The notes under the pieces: generated by a model
What the model was told of the DNA's origin: nothing
Database searches by the model: none
Seen by the model: the letters and a program-made list of their open reading frames with translations, nothing else
Position numbers and translations under genes: made by a program
From: Lolium rigidum
Lineage: Eukaryota; Streptophyta; Magnoliopsida; Poales; Poaceae
DNA: 64,000 bases
Direction: 5' to 3'
NCBI RefSeq assembly: GCF_022539505.1
Contig: NC_061514.1
Span: 333,915,090 to 333,979,089 of the forward strand
In this document: in pieces, positions 34,768-47,256 of the stretch
How the letters are laid out: each line of letters begins with the position of its first letter
Position numbering within the stretch: the stretch's first letter is position 1

Positions 34768-36167
34768 TGATAACCCACAAGTATAGGGATTGCAGCAGTC
34801 TTCGCGGGTAGTAAAACCCAATTTATTGATTCGACACAAGGGGAGACAAAGAATACTTGAAAGCCTTAACAGCGGAGTTGTCAATTCAGCTGCACCTGGA
34901 AACAGACTTGCTCGCAAGAGTTTATCGAGTAGTAACAGTTTTATAGCGATAGCGAGTAGTGAAATAACGATGAGCGAGTAACAGAGATAGCAGTAGTGAT
35001 TATAGTAAACAGCAGGATTAAAATACCGTAGGCACGGGGACGGATAACGGGCGTTGCATGGATGAGAGAAACTCATGTAACAATCAAGCGAGGCATTTGC
35101 GGATAATAATAAAACGGTGTCTAAGTACAAAGCAATCAATAGGCATGTGTTCCAATTATAGTCGTACGTGCTCGCAATGAGAAACTTGCACAACATCTTT
35201 TGTCCTACCAGCCGGTGGCAGCCGGGCCTCAAGGGAATCTACTGGATATTAAGATACTCCTTTTAATAGAGCACCGGAGCAAAGCATTAACACTCCGTGA
35301 ACACATGTGATCCTCACATCACTACCATCCCCTCCGGTTGTCCCGATTTCTGTCACTTCGGGGCCATTGGTTCCGGACAAGCGACATGTGTATACAACTT
35401 GCAGGTAAGACCATAAACAATGAATATCATGATGAAATAATAACATGTTCAGATCTGAGATCATGGCACTCGGGCCCTAGTGACAAGCATTAAGCATAAC
35501 AAGTTGCAACAATATCATCAAAGTACCAATTACGGACCCTAGGCACTATGCCCTAACAATCTTACACTATTACATGACCAATCTCATCCAATCCCTACCA
35601 TCCCCTTCGGCCTACAGCGGGGGAATTACTCACACATGGATGGGGGAAACATGGCTGGTTGATGAAGAGGCGTCGGTGGTGATGGTGGCGATGATCTCCT
35701 CCAATTCCCCGTCTCGGCGGAGTGCCAGAACGGAGACTTCTGGCTCCCGAGACGGAGTTTCGCGATGTGGCGGCGTTCTGGAGGGTTTCTGGTGACTTCG
35801 ACTTCTCCCCTTGCGTTTTTAGGTCGAGGGAGATAAGTAGTCCGAAGGAGGGCGTCGGAGGCCGACCGAGGCCGCCACACACTAGGGCCGCGCGCCCCCC
35901 TCCTGGGCCGCGCCGCCCTAGGGTGTGGGGCCCTCGGGCCTCCACCTGACTTGCCCTTCTGGCTCCGTGAGTCTTCTGGGAAAATAGGGCCTTCTGTCTA
36001 AATTCCGAGGTTTTTCCTGAAAGTTGGATTTCTGCACAAAAACGAGACACCAGAACAGTTCCGCTGAAAACAACGTTAGTCCGTGTTAGTTGCATCCAAA
36101 ATACACAAATTAGAGGCAAAACAATAGCAAAAGTGTTCGGGAAAGTAGATACGTTTTGGACGTATCA
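34768..36167 (-). mobile_element. Athila 3' LTR (1400 bp)
   Basis: The plus strand begins TGATAACCCACAAGTATAGG and ends GGACGTATCA. The first ~690 bp recur at 57909-58574 with few differences, including AACCCAATTTATTGATTCG and CCAGCCGGTGGCAGCC. Open frames inside (up to 238 codons when joined with the flanking copia) are not genes. Confidence 0.93.
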
Positions 36168-36168
36168 A

Positions 36169-36183
36169 CTCCCCCCAAGCTTA
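36169..36183 (-). other. Athila polypurine tract
   Basis: In element sense AAGCTTGGGGGGAG stands directly before the LTR start TGATACGTCC. A near copy of the same motif (AAGCTTGGGGGGAGG) lies at about 38480-38494, just after ORF3. Confidence 0.85.
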
Positions 36184-38521
36184 GCTTATTGCTTGTCCTC
36201 AAGCAATTCATTTAACAACTGAGCGATAAAAGAACTTTCACGAACACATTTGTTCATATGATGTAAATATTCTCATGCTATGGCTAATACTTAGGCAGTT
36301 CATAATAAGATACATGCAAATAAGATCATCTAATAGCTATATCAATCATGGAAAGGTACCAACAATTAATAATAAGCATCATGAATCATGTATATAAGCA
36401 GGATTGCAATGTTCATAAAAGAGTATGATAGAGTGGTATCTCGCTTGCCCATATTTGATCAGCAAAACATAAATGCTCGAGCACCTCCGAAGTTCATAGA
36501 AAGACTAGAAATAGTGATTGTCAAAGATAAAAGCATCAAAGTTATACCACAATCAATCATATTTTGAGACAAGCATATTATACTAAGAATGACAGTTGTG
36601 CTCTCAAGAAAGTGCTCAAAGAAAGGATGGAGACACAACATAAAAGTAAAAGATTGACCCCTCGCAGAGGGAAGCAGGGATTAACATGCGCTAGAGCTTT
36701 TCATTTGTAAAGCAGGAGTAAAATTGTTTTGAGAGGTGTTTGTTGTTGTCAACGAATGGTAATGGGTACACCAACTACCTCGCCAACCGGACTTTCAAGA
36801 GCAGCTCCCATGAAGGACGTTATCTCTACCAGCAAGGTAGATCATCCCTCTTCTCTTTTGTTTACACACGTATTTTAGTTTTATTATGGGTGACACTCCC
36901 CCAACCTTTGCTTACACAAGCCATGGCTAACCGAATCCTCGGGTGCCTTCCATCAATCACATACCATGGAGGAGTGTCTATTTGCAAAATTAAGTTGCTT
37001 ACCGATGAATCGGAGCAAAACATGTGAAGAGAATTATTAGTGAAAGTTGATTAATTGGGGCTGGGAACCCCATTGCCAACTCTTTTTGCAAAATTATTGG
37101 ATAAGCGGATGTGCCACTAGTCCATATGAAAGTCCGTCAAGAGTAAATGACAAGGTTGAAAGTTAAACACCACATACTTCCTCATGAGCTATGAAACATT
37201 AACACAAATTGAGAAGCATTTTGAAGGTTTAAAGGTAGCGCATGAGAATTTACTCGGAATGGTTTGAAATGCCATGCATAGGTATTTATGGTGGACACTC
37301 GGAATAACTTGGTTTTCATGTGTTTGGAAGCACGAGCAGCGTTCCCGCTCAGTACAAGTGAAGGCTAGCAAAAGACTAGGGAGCGACAAATCAAGAGAGC
37401 AAGAAACTGTCATAATCATGCTTGCGGCAAAATAAATTAACTGAGGCATAAAAGTGATACCAGAACTCTGAAGCAATGTAAATCATTGAGGCTTAATTGA
37501 CTCTTGTTCAGTCATATGCATGCGTGAGCATGTGCCAAGTTAATTCAAACGAATTATTCAGAGGAGGATACCACAATATCATACCTACCTATGAATAAAA
37601 CAATGCAAGCAAACATCCATGACATGCTACCCATATTAATAAATTGGAGCTAAACATGAGAGATCATGAACTACTAGACTTTCTTAAATGACATATACCT
37701 CACATGAACCAACTAAGCATGCTCACATGGATGAGTATATGTACAAAAATGAAAACAAATAGAGTTCATACCAGCCTCTCACCACAATCAGATCGTCGAA
37801 TATCGTCATTATTGCCTTTTCACTTGTGTAGCTTGGATAATATGAAATGAAAACCACGCTCCAGCCACCGAAGACCATTGAAATCATAATTAACTTTACA
37901 AAACCAAAGAAGAACAACAAATATTTTTGGTGTTTTCGAATTTGGAAACAAGAACAAAAGGAAACAAGCAAACAAAGCAAAATATTTTTGGGTTTTCTTA
38001 TAGCAAACTAGCAATAGCAAATAAAGCGAAACAAATGCAAGAAACTAAAGTAAACAAGTGGTGAAGAGAAACAACAGAAATATTTTTGGTCTTTTTGTGT
38101 TTTAGGAAAGAAACAAAGCAAGAACAAGAAAATGAAAACTAAAAGAAACACAGAAAAGCAAGATGGCAGAAATCTGCCAAAACTTGACAGCAGTACAGTA
38201 ATCGATTTTACAAAAATCTTCCATTGCTCAGCTCGAAAAGTGTTCAACTAATAAAAGTTAGATAACAACCTGGGGAACATGCACAAAAATTGGCAGCTCA
38301 AAATAACGTTCTGGCTGTGCGCACGAATTTTTCTAGTAACAGTCCAGAATCTGTTTTCAGGCAGCACTTCCCCAAATATCATCTCCCGCTCATTAGAAAA
38401 CCACTCAAAGAAACTAAACAAGTATGTACAAGTATCCAGAAACCATAATATGCAAAGAATGAGTGATGCCGGTATACCTCCCCCCAAGCTTAGGCTTTTG
38501 GCCTAAGTGGAGATCAACCCC
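36184..38521 (-). mobile_element. Athila 3' non-coding region
   Basis: About 2.3 kb between ORF3 and the polypurine tract. It is AT-rich, with purine-rich runs near 37900-38160 that repeat AAATATTTTTGG. Open frames are short and without recognisable similarity. Long untranslated 3' regions are usual in grass Athila elements. Confidence 0.7.
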
Positions 38522-39966
38522 TGTTGCGGTCAGAAACCCACCGGCGAGCAGCGACTGGCAACACCGTAGAGCCGGGAATCTCCCAGGACTGCGGCTGGCC
38601 CTGGTCCCTCCGAGCGACGGCCCGCAAAGCCTTCTGGTCACACGTCCGATGCTGTCGCAAGGGCGTGCCACCTGACCTATACCTGGTCAGGAAGGTGTTG
38701 GATGATGCCTCGCTTAGTTTCCTGCATGGCATACACGTAAACGTTAAATACGAGCCTCGATCGGCTCTCAGGTTATCCTGTGAATCGGCTCAAAGAGTCA
38801 ATCCACCCATGATTCGTACGAGGTGTACGAATATATGGTGGTCCTGCTTGATCAAGATAAAGCTAAAGCGATCTACGACGATTTAGGGTTTTCACCGCAT
38901 AATCGGATCATCCTACTCACGATTGGGCCTCGCGCTCGCGTACGGTGATCGTAAGCCGATCCTAGACAGGGCCTAAAAACCAACACGAGGTTGATCCCCG
39001 GAACATCCTGTCTAGGGCTAGCAAACTACACCCTACACGCCGCTGGATCCTCCAACCCTTTGTAAGGCCTAACTATTGCGGATATTAAACTAATCCTTGA
39101 AGAACAAGGAGCAACCGTAACGGATCGGATCTACTAAACAATGATCAAGCGGGGTGCCGCCCCTACACCTAAGATAGGTGTAAGGGCGGCTAGATGTATA
39201 AGGGTTGCACTACGACAACATATGATACGAAGAACAATGCTAACCCTAACACATCTAAGATAACTACGTTGCTCGCCATCAAAAAGGCTTCAGTACGAGC
39301 AACGCATGAACAACGTAATAAGCTTGTGCTGCCTAGATCGCAAGATGCGATCTAGGCAGCATGGTGCTTACCGGAAGAAACCCTCGAGACGAAGGAGTTG
39401 GCGATGCGCCGAGATTGATTTGTGTTGAACGTTTGTTGTTGTTTATTTCATAAACCCTAGATACATATTTATAGTCCGGGGGACTTTCTAATTCAGGTGT
39501 GCACCTAACCGTGACGGGTAAAACTCTAACTCCTAACCGACACGTATCTACTATGGTACAGATACACGGGCAATTAGCCCAAACTTGGTACACAAGGCCG
39601 ATTCATGTATTTCTTCTACGTGTATTCTTTAAGCCCATCTCCAATCGCGGCCCACCTCTCGATCCGGTCAAATTCTAGTGATAACACATGCCCCCTGATT
39701 TTGGAAATGACATTTCCAAAATCATTACGCTTTTCTTTCGTCGGGTCATGTCGTGGCAGAAGCGGGACCGCCGCGAGATCCTTCATTACGATGCCTTGCC
39801 TCTTCCACTTCTCCGCATGGCCTGCGAAATTTTCTGTTGGGCACAACTTCCTCGGAAACTGCTTGTGGCATTGAATCTCCCTCATATCCCCTTTATTTAA
39901 CCGTTCTACACAGTTTGCTTCTTCATCCCCTTCGCATTAGCACCCAAAAAACCCTCCTGTGCCACC

Positions 39967-40424
39967 ATGTCTTCTTCCTCCTCATCCTCCTCCGGTCTTT
40001 CCTATGGGTCCTCCTCCTCCCGCGAGACGCCGGAGGACATCCGCGCCCCAGAAGAATGGGACCAGGAAGACCACGCCTCCTCCATCTGGTCCGAGGACGA
40101 CCAGTCCTTGACCAGCGGGATGAAGATCTCCAGTTCCTCGCCGATGGGGAACTGGAATCGGAAAGCGAGGATGACCAGTTCCCCTGGGACGGTTGCCCCT
40201 CCTCTGAAGAAGAGGAAGAGGAAGACGACGACGACGACGACGACTCCCTCGAGGGCTACCCGCCGGCGAAGCGCCTCCGCATGTGGTGGGACGACGACAG
40301 CAGCGACGATGAAGAGGAGGATGAAGTTCCCGTAGAGGGCTACGGGAGCAGCGACGAGGAGCCCATCGGCAGCAGTGCCGATGAGAGTTCCGAGGATGAC
40401 GACGAGGGCAGCGATGGCCCGTAG
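39967..40424 (+). pseudogene. Antisense acidic ORF of Tat element A, frameshifted
   Basis: Starts with a strong context GCCACCATG and MSSSSSSSSGLSYGSSSSRE, then shifts frame near 40125. The downstream part of the same protein continues in another frame (FPWDGCPSSEEEEEEDDDDD, then DEEPIGSSADESSEDDDEGS and a stop at 40424). It is the counterpart of the intact ORF at 60018-60542 in element C. A TATA-like TTTATTTAACC lies about 75 bp upstream. It runs opposite to gag. Confidence 0.7.
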
Positions 40425-41515
40425 AAAAGGATCTACTAGTGTAGGCCTAGTAGTAGTAGATTGGTCAACAGACCCTTCTCTTGTTCTTCCTTCTCTGAAC
40501 AATCAGCTCTTCCTTTGTAAGAAATCCTGTTCATTAATGAAGAAGTTTCCCCAATTTGATTTGCCGATTTCTTTTAAACCGATTCTCGATGAGCCGACGG
40601 CAACGCGTCGGTTTCTCATAATCCGCCCTTCATCCCTTAGACCACGGGGTGATCGCGAACTTGGTCAAATCTCAATAAGCCGACGTCAGCGCATCAAGCC
40701 CTCATGATCTATCTTCCATCTTCTCGACCAATGAGTACGAGTTCTGCTGGATCACCACCTTTGACGAAAATCGCGACGCAGGACTAGCCGACGGCCACCC
40801 AATCGGCTTTCAAAGTCGGAGCATCCACCGGGCCAGCTGCCCCCGAGTCTCAATCAAGGCGAAACAGAGACGAGGACACGCAATTCAGACAAATGGACCC
40901 GGGTTCGATCATGTCCGAGAAAACTACCATGCGAGCCGGCCGAGCCGATTACTTTCCTTCCGTTGGAAGCCGATATTGCGAAGCTCGCTCAACGGCTCAG
41001 AAACAGATTTCCTCTGATACGTAACTGGTAGATCCGGTGTCATTGTGCTAGAGTCCATGGCCATGCATCGGCTTTGTCCCTCAGCTCTAAAGTCGATGCC
41101 CGTGCATCGGCTGTACCTTGCGAGATTTTTTTTTACAGGGCGATTTTTCTATCGGCCCCCGATGTTTCACTGCACATGTATCGCACATGTTCATCTGACT
41201 AGGTGCCCCCCGAGCCGATTCCCGCTGGTAACTGCTGAAATCGGCTCTGTGATTAACCAAGGCACTCTATGCGAACGTCGGCTTGATTAGGACCAGTGTG
41301 GACTTCTTCTAGCTCATTAGCCGACGCAACCCTATTGCCCATTAGATTGGCGTTGACCCCAGGCAGAATGGATGGTGAGGATAATTTTGGCCGATTGCTG
41401 GAATCGGCCTCCATGTTGCTTGCTCGATGAAGGCTTTTGCAATGTTCCTCCACAAATCCTTGGGGCCGATCTCCTGGATCGGCATCGCCACGTTTGTCCA
41501 TCGATGTTGCTCTTG

Positions 41516-42076
41516 TTACACGGTCAGGCCGGTGGATAAAACCAGCCTAACCCCGTTCTTTGTCACGTCGATGCGCTCGCAGTCGTCCAAATTGATGCCT
41601 GAGAGTGGCTCTTGGCCTGATGTCTCCCAAACGTTCATGCCAGCCATCGAAATCTCGGCTGAATCATCTGCGTGGACGACTTCTACTTCATCTCCATCCC
41701 ATCGTATTAGGCATTGGTGCATCGTGGATGGAATGCAACGGTTGGCGTGGATCCAATCTCTCCCTAGTAGGACAGCATAGGAGCTTTTGCTGTCGACAAT
41801 AAAGAACGTCGTAGGGACGGTTTTCCTTCCTACGGTCGGATCCACATTCAGAACACCTTGTGCGTCGGATGCTTGGCCGTTGAAATCGCTCAGTGTTACA
41901 TTGGTCTTGATCAGATCCGAACTGGAGCGTCCCAACCGACGTAGCATGGAGTATGGCATAATGTTAACTGCCGCTCCAGTGTCCACCAACATCTTGTTGA
42001 CAGGCTGCCCATTGATGTATCCTCGCAAGTACAGGGCCTTCGAGGTGCCCGTAACTTCTTTCTCGTGGCTTCTCAA
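41516..42076 (-). CDS. Retropepsin-like protease of Tat element A
   Basis: A 186-codon open frame with the aspartic protease core: MLVDTGAAVNIMPYSMLRRL (active Asp about residue 32), a flap region, and YAVLLGRDWIHANRCIPST, the usual second half of retrotransposon proteases. This enzyme would process Gag. It follows gag on the minus strand; pol domains that normally follow are absent. A stop separates it from gag, so expression would need readthrough or separate translation. Confidence 0.85.
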   Translation of the reverse strand: MRSHEKEVTGTSKALYLRGYINGQPVNKMLVDTGAAVNIMPYSMLRRLGRSSSDLIKTNVTLSDFNGQASDAQGVLNVDPTVGRKTVPTTFFIVDSKSSYAVLLGRDWIHANRCIPSTMHQCLIRWDGDEVEVVHADDSAEISMAGMNVWETSGQEPLSGINLDDCERIDVTKNGVRLVLSTGLTV

Positions 42077-42129
42077 AGATGACCGGCCGTGGGCCGCAGA
42101 TCCGGTTGTGCCACGAGTGCTTCGTCTAA

Positions 42130-44820
42130 TCTCGGAGCGCTAAACTCGTTGGAAGGATGAAGACCATGTTTGTGCCAGCCGATGTCTCATCATCGGCTTT
42201 CTTTTGTACGGGGCGCCACTCTTTCCTTTGTGGCCGACCTTCTTCGTCCAGGGTTCGCTGAATTTTGGCGGCCGGATCGAGCCGTGCCTTCCTCAACGTG
42301 TGCGGGTATAACCTTTCGAGCTTCTTCCAACCCACGCGTACGCTGAACCCTTCGCTTACGGGAACGGGCCGAGCCCATCGGGGCACCACCTTGGCCGATG
42401 ATACTTGTCTTCTTCATCATCGTCCTCTAGTTCCTCGAGATCTTCCACCCGAGCGGACTCAGCATGCTTGTTCCGAGGCGGGAGAGGCCCTAGATGTTTG
42501 AACACGGACACGTTAGCTGCATCCTTCTTCCTTTGTTTACATTCTGGGCAATTGCCGATTGTAGGCAATCGGCTCATTCCTGAATCCCAGCAGTGTCTGA
42601 AGAAGGGGCAGTCCCAGTGCCTATCCTCGTCGTCTTGCTCCCTTGACTTTTCCTTGGCAGGGCGCTCATATCGCTCCTCGTTGCGATCATGCCGACGACG
42701 TCTCCTGTCGTCCCTAGCCAGACGATCCTTTTCATCATCGTCGTTGTATCGTCGGCGTTGGTCATACTGACTCACATACTTGTTTAGGAGGTGATCAGAG
42801 AGAGGTCGCTGATATCTTATGTTCTTCACTTCTCCCTCTGTGACGTAGCGCTTGCCTTCGTGGCGGAGCCGATCGCGTGGAGCGGCTTCCTCGGTGTCTT
42901 TGCTATGAGAGCAGCTGCCCTCATCTCCGTCCTTACCGCAGTGGTGCCCGAGGTCCCACCATGTTGATATTGCACGAGAAATCTGGCTGGCACCCTCCAT
43001 GGTAAGTATACTCCACCATGTTAACGGCGGGGAAGGGGTGTGTGTCGACCTTCATGGCGTACTGGTTGAAAATTAGCCGCCCTTTTTCTATCGCCATTTG
43101 GATCGCTGACGCCACACCCTGCGGTCGTTAGTGGTGTGGGTGAACGTGTTATGCCACTTGCGGTATGGCTTTCCGTTCAGCTCCTGCACCGTGGGGATCT
43201 TGTGGCCTTCGGGTACCTTCAGTCGCTTCTCCGTGAGTAAGAGGTCGAAAATCTGCTCAGCTTTGGTCACGTCGAAGTCGAACCCTTTTGGAGGGCCTTG
43301 TGGCTTAACCCACTTGCAGGACACGGGCCTGCCGCCCGAGTCCATTCAGCCACTGCTACCTCTCGATCTCCCGCAGCACCTTCATCCTCGTACGCCTCAA
43401 CCAGGACCACCGCACGCTTGAATTTGTCCCGGTAAACATCCGGGTGGCGCTGTTCATATGCCGACAGCCTTCGCACCATGTGTGCCAATGAAGGGTAGTC
43501 ACGCTTGGGAGGCCACGTCCTTGATCGATGATGAGAGACCCACCACCGCCAACTCGATCGCTTCTTTTTCACTTACGTGAACCGAATAGCATCGGTTCCT
43601 AATGGTCCCGAAGCGCTGGATGTATTCTCGACACTCGTTTCCCCGCGCTTCGTCGTACTTGTGCTAGATCGGCAATAGCAGCCTCGGAAGCCTCCGAGTG
43701 ATATCGTATGTGGAATTGCTCTTCCAATCGCTTCCAAGTCCGGATCGAGTTCGGTGGCAGCGATGTGTACCACCCGAAAGCCGATCCTGTGAGGGATTGT
43801 GCGAAGAACCTCACACGCAGCTCGTCTGATGCTGAGATCGTGCCCAGCTGTGCCAAATATCGGCTCACATGCTCGATGGAGCTGGAACCATCTGATCCAC
43901 TAAACTTTGTAAAAGTCAGGGAGCCGATATTTGGGTGGTAGCGGGATCAATTCGTACTCGTTGGGGTACGGCTTGGTATAGCCGAATGTCTTCCTTTTCG
44001 GCATCATGCCGAACTGATCTTTCAGAATTGTACAAATCTGATCCACGGTGATGGCTGAAGGTGTCGAACCCTGAAGATTCGCCGGGGTGGCATACTTAGC
44101 CAGCCATGCTTGCTTTTCCGGTTCCGAGCCAAGCTGCAGGAGCTGAGCTCTGGAGGTTTGTCGGAGTGGCGTACTTAGCTAACCACGTTTGCTTCTCAAG
44201 ATCTGCTCCCGACGTTCCTCCTGCTGTTCCAGAGACCCCTGCCGTTGCAGCCTGGTTCGAGAGTGCCCGATTCATCGCGGTCCGGCACGTATGCGCACGT
44301 GTATCCGTGCGGGATCTCCTTGGGCGCCTCGGGTAGGAATTGGTAGTCACTAGGGTCACCACCAATCTTGTAGACGACGTATGCCGATGAGTTCGGCACT
44401 TCTGGTGCTGCCAACGCGAACGGCAGCGGTGGACGGGACCGGAGTGGCATCTCCCCTTTGTAAGTCCCCAGAGCTGGTCCCGACGGAGAATACTGATGGC
44501 TCATGATTTCCTGGATCACGCGCAGAGCGACACGCTCCAAAGTGTTCACCGAGCTCTCGAGTGGCGGTGCAGCGAATGAGCCACCATGAAGTTGATCTCC
44601 TGACGCGAGCGACCCGGTACGTTCTTCCGACGGGGCGGACAGGTCCACTCCATCGAGCGCGCCTTCGGTGAGAACCCCTTCCACCCGATGCCATGGGAGC
44701 GGGTTCTATGGAAAGAGCCGATGGGGTCGGCTTCGAGGACTGCCTTGATCTCGTCATGCTTCTTCTTGAGCTCGTCGATCAGATCCTCGTACTTGACCGG
44801 AGTGCTTTCCGCCATTTCGG
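42130..44820 (-). pseudogene. Gag of Tat element A, broken
   Basis: Pieces in order on the minus strand: a start segment (MAESTPVKYEDLIDELKKKH, about 44815), a middle part (44684-44196), the capsid core (FFAQSLTGSAFGWYTSLPPN and LEEQFHIRYHSEASEA, 43868-43599), PHGPPKGFDFDVTK-type segment (43345-43088), and an Arg/Asp-rich nucleocapsid-like region with a Cys/His cluster (DCPFFRHCWDSGMSRLPTIG then NCPECKQ, 43000-42356). Several frameshifts and stops are present. Gag forms the particle in which the element's RNA is packaged. Confidence 0.85.
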
Positions 44821-46043
44821 ATGTAGATGGCGATGCGGTGGATGTCGAAGATTGTCCCACCGGGCGTGCCGAAATGTGTTGCGGTCGAAACCCACCGGCG
44901 AGCAACGACCGGCAACACCGTAGAGCCGGGAATCTCCCGGGACTGCGGCTGGCCCCTGGTCCCTCCGAGCGACGGCCCGCAAAGCCTTCCGGTCACACGT
45001 CCGATGCTTGTCGCAAGGGCGTGCCACCTGACCTATACCGGTCGGGAAGGTGTTGGATGATGCCTCGCTTAGTTTCCTGCATGGCATACACGTAAACGTT
45101 AAATACGAGCCTCGATCGGCTCTCGAGTTATCCTGTGAATCGGCTCAAAGAGCCGATCCACCCATGATTCGTACGAGGTGTACGAATATATGGTGGTCCT
45201 GCTTGATCAAGATAAAGCTAAAGCGATCTACGATGATTTAGGGTTTTCACCGCATAATCGGATCATCCTACTCACGATTGGGCCTCGCGCTCGCGTACGG
45301 TGATCGTAAGCCGATCCTAGACGGGGCCTAAAAACCAACACGAGGTTGATCCCCGGAACATCCTGTCTAGGGCTAGCAAACTACACCCTACACGCCGCTG
45401 GATCCTCCAACCCTTTGTAAGGCCTAACTATTGCGGATATTAAACTAATCCTTGAAGAACAAGGAGCAACCGTAACGGATCGGATCTACTAAACAATGAT
45501 CAAGCGGGGTGCCACCCCTACACCTAAGATAGGTGTAAGGGCGGCTAGATGTATAAGGGTTGCACTACGACGAGCATATGATACGAAGAACAATGCTAAC
45601 CCTAACACATCTAAGATAACTACGTTGCTCGCCATCAAAAAGGCTTCGATACGAGCAACGCATGAACAACGTAATAAGCTTGTGCTGCCTAGATCGCAAG
45701 ATGCGATCTAGGCAGCATGGTGCTTACCGGAAGAAACCCTCGAGACGAAGGAGTTGGCGATGCGCCGAGATTGATTTGTGTTGAACGTTTGTTGTTGTTT
45801 ATTTCATAAACCCTAGATACATATTTATAGTCCGGGGGACTTTCTAATTCAGGTGTGCACCTAACCGTGCACGGGTAAAAATCTAACTCCTAACCGACAC
45901 GTATCTACTATGGTACAGATACACGGGCAATTAGCCCAAACTTGGTACACAAGGCCGATTCATGTATTTCTTCTACGTGTATTCTTTAAGCCCATCTCCA
46001 ATCGCGGCCCACCTCTGATCCGGTCAAATTCTGGTGATAAAAA

Positions 46044-47256
46044 CCCCATGGTGCCCATGAAGAAGCACCCTCGTAGTACGAAGATGGATCATATTCCGGG
46101 TATGTGCTAGAAGAAGCACCCGGATACGTGACGGTGTAGTCGTAGGAGGGCTCGGCGTCCTCGGAGTCATGCTGCTTGGTGGAAGTTGTGTATCTTCGGC
46201 TTCTCATCCACTTCCTCCTTAGAGCGCGACCATGGTTTCCTGTTGATACTGAACAAATCTGGTTGGGGCAAAGGGACTTCCCTCTCTTCCCCGTCAGCAA
46301 ACAACACTCTATAGACAATATTATCTAACCTAGAGTCAGCTGTAACAAATTGATGACTCTTCATAGCTGCAATATCGAGCCTCATAGGAGCTATTTTTAC
46401 ATCACTAGGATCAAGAGGAAGCTCTAAATATGCTAAAACGCGCGAAGCAATAATTCCTCCAAATATGGGCCCCTTGTTAGACAAGCGGCGAGCAACAAGA
46501 GCACCAAGATGATAAGGTGTTTCCCGAGTGAGTGCAGCAATTAAGAAACCAAGGTGATAGCTAGATATGTTGCTAGTGTTCTCCCTACCAAGAATGCTAG
46601 TGCCAATGTAATAAGCAAAATACTTAATGGCGGGGAGTTGAATGTTTCTTATCTTGCCACGCTGAATGGTGCGACAATCATCATTGGTGATCCCTCGATA
46701 GAGCTCCAACAATTCCCTTGGGTTGTCCTCGATCTTCCTTGCTCGTACCTACGAGGACAATACCCAATGCAGCACAAAAAATTTCCAACTTCATAGTAAT
46801 AGGTTTACCATAGATCTTGAATGAAACTGTCGGGTTAAAGTGCCTATTGTTGAACTTGAAGCTCTCCACAAAGATTTTAGTGAGCGTGTAGTATTGCTCA
46901 CTCTCATCTCCCACATAGGTGGTCAAACTTGCCCTACCGACGAGGGTAAAGAAATCATCCAACAACCCCGCATTACTCAAAAAGTCATAGCATGGAAAGG
47001 ATGCAGCGTTGGGGACTCCATTGTCCTCCTCGGGTGCGAAGCTTGGTGCGATGAGATCCTCATTGTAGGATGGCCTGCATCGAGTGGATGACCTAGAGGG
47101 CCTCCCCGTGCTTGTTGTCTCCCCTTGGAACACTTCTCCAAAGTTAAAGTTGTCCATCCCCCTTTTCTGAAATTTTTCAACAAACAATATAAAACTTGAT
47201 TTGGTGACATATAATTGAGGGAAACTACCATAGGAACTTGCTAGAGTACTAATCAT
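46044..47256 (-). pseudogene. Athila ORF3 (env-like position), frameshifted
   Basis: Two overlapping minus-strand frames form one protein. The N-terminal part (47256-46681) holds NFNFGEVFQ, PCYDFLSNAGLLDDFF, YYTLTKIFVESFKFNNRHFN and VSFKIYGKPITMKLEIFCAA. The C-terminal part (46712 on) holds IQLPAIKYFAYYIGTSILGR, LSNKGPIFGGIIASRVLAYL, and a Tyr/Ser-rich tail ending SSWAPWG and a stop overlapping the Tat A target site. This matches the ATHILA ORF-1/putative plant transposon protein family, found downstream of pol in Athila elements; its role is unproven. One frameshift near 46700 breaks it. Confidence 0.75.

Larger units (their letters stand above)
38522..46042 (-). mobile_element. Tat-type gypsy element A, with LTRs and TSD
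   Basis: LTRs at 38522-39686 and 44877-46042 (about 1166 bp each, roughly ten differences in the first 200 bp). They start TGTTGCGGTC and end GATAACA on the plus strand (GATAAAA in the right copy). A 5-bp target duplication ACCCC lies at 38517-38521 and 46043-46047. Minus-strand internal order: primer-binding-site-like GGCACGCCCGGTGGGAC (about 44870-44854), gag (44820-42130), protease (42076-41516), a non-coding stretch rich in GCCGAT words, and an antisense ORF (39967-40424, plus). No reverse transcriptase or integrase, so non-autonomous. The gene on the opposite strand near the 3' LTR resembles the layout known from Grande/Tat-lineage elements. Confidence 0.9.

Noticed and set aside
34516..35232. 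238-codon minus-strand frame as a single gene
   Set aside because: It is a chance joining of Athila LTR sequence with the copia RT end; only the left part is coding.
35595..36119. 174-codon minus-strand frame
   Set aside because: Inside the Athila LTR; LTR leader sequence with no domain.
39753..40424. 223-codon frame as the complete antisense gene of element A
   Set aside because: Its first half is out of frame with the MSSSSSSSS start conserved in element C; only the second half is genuine.
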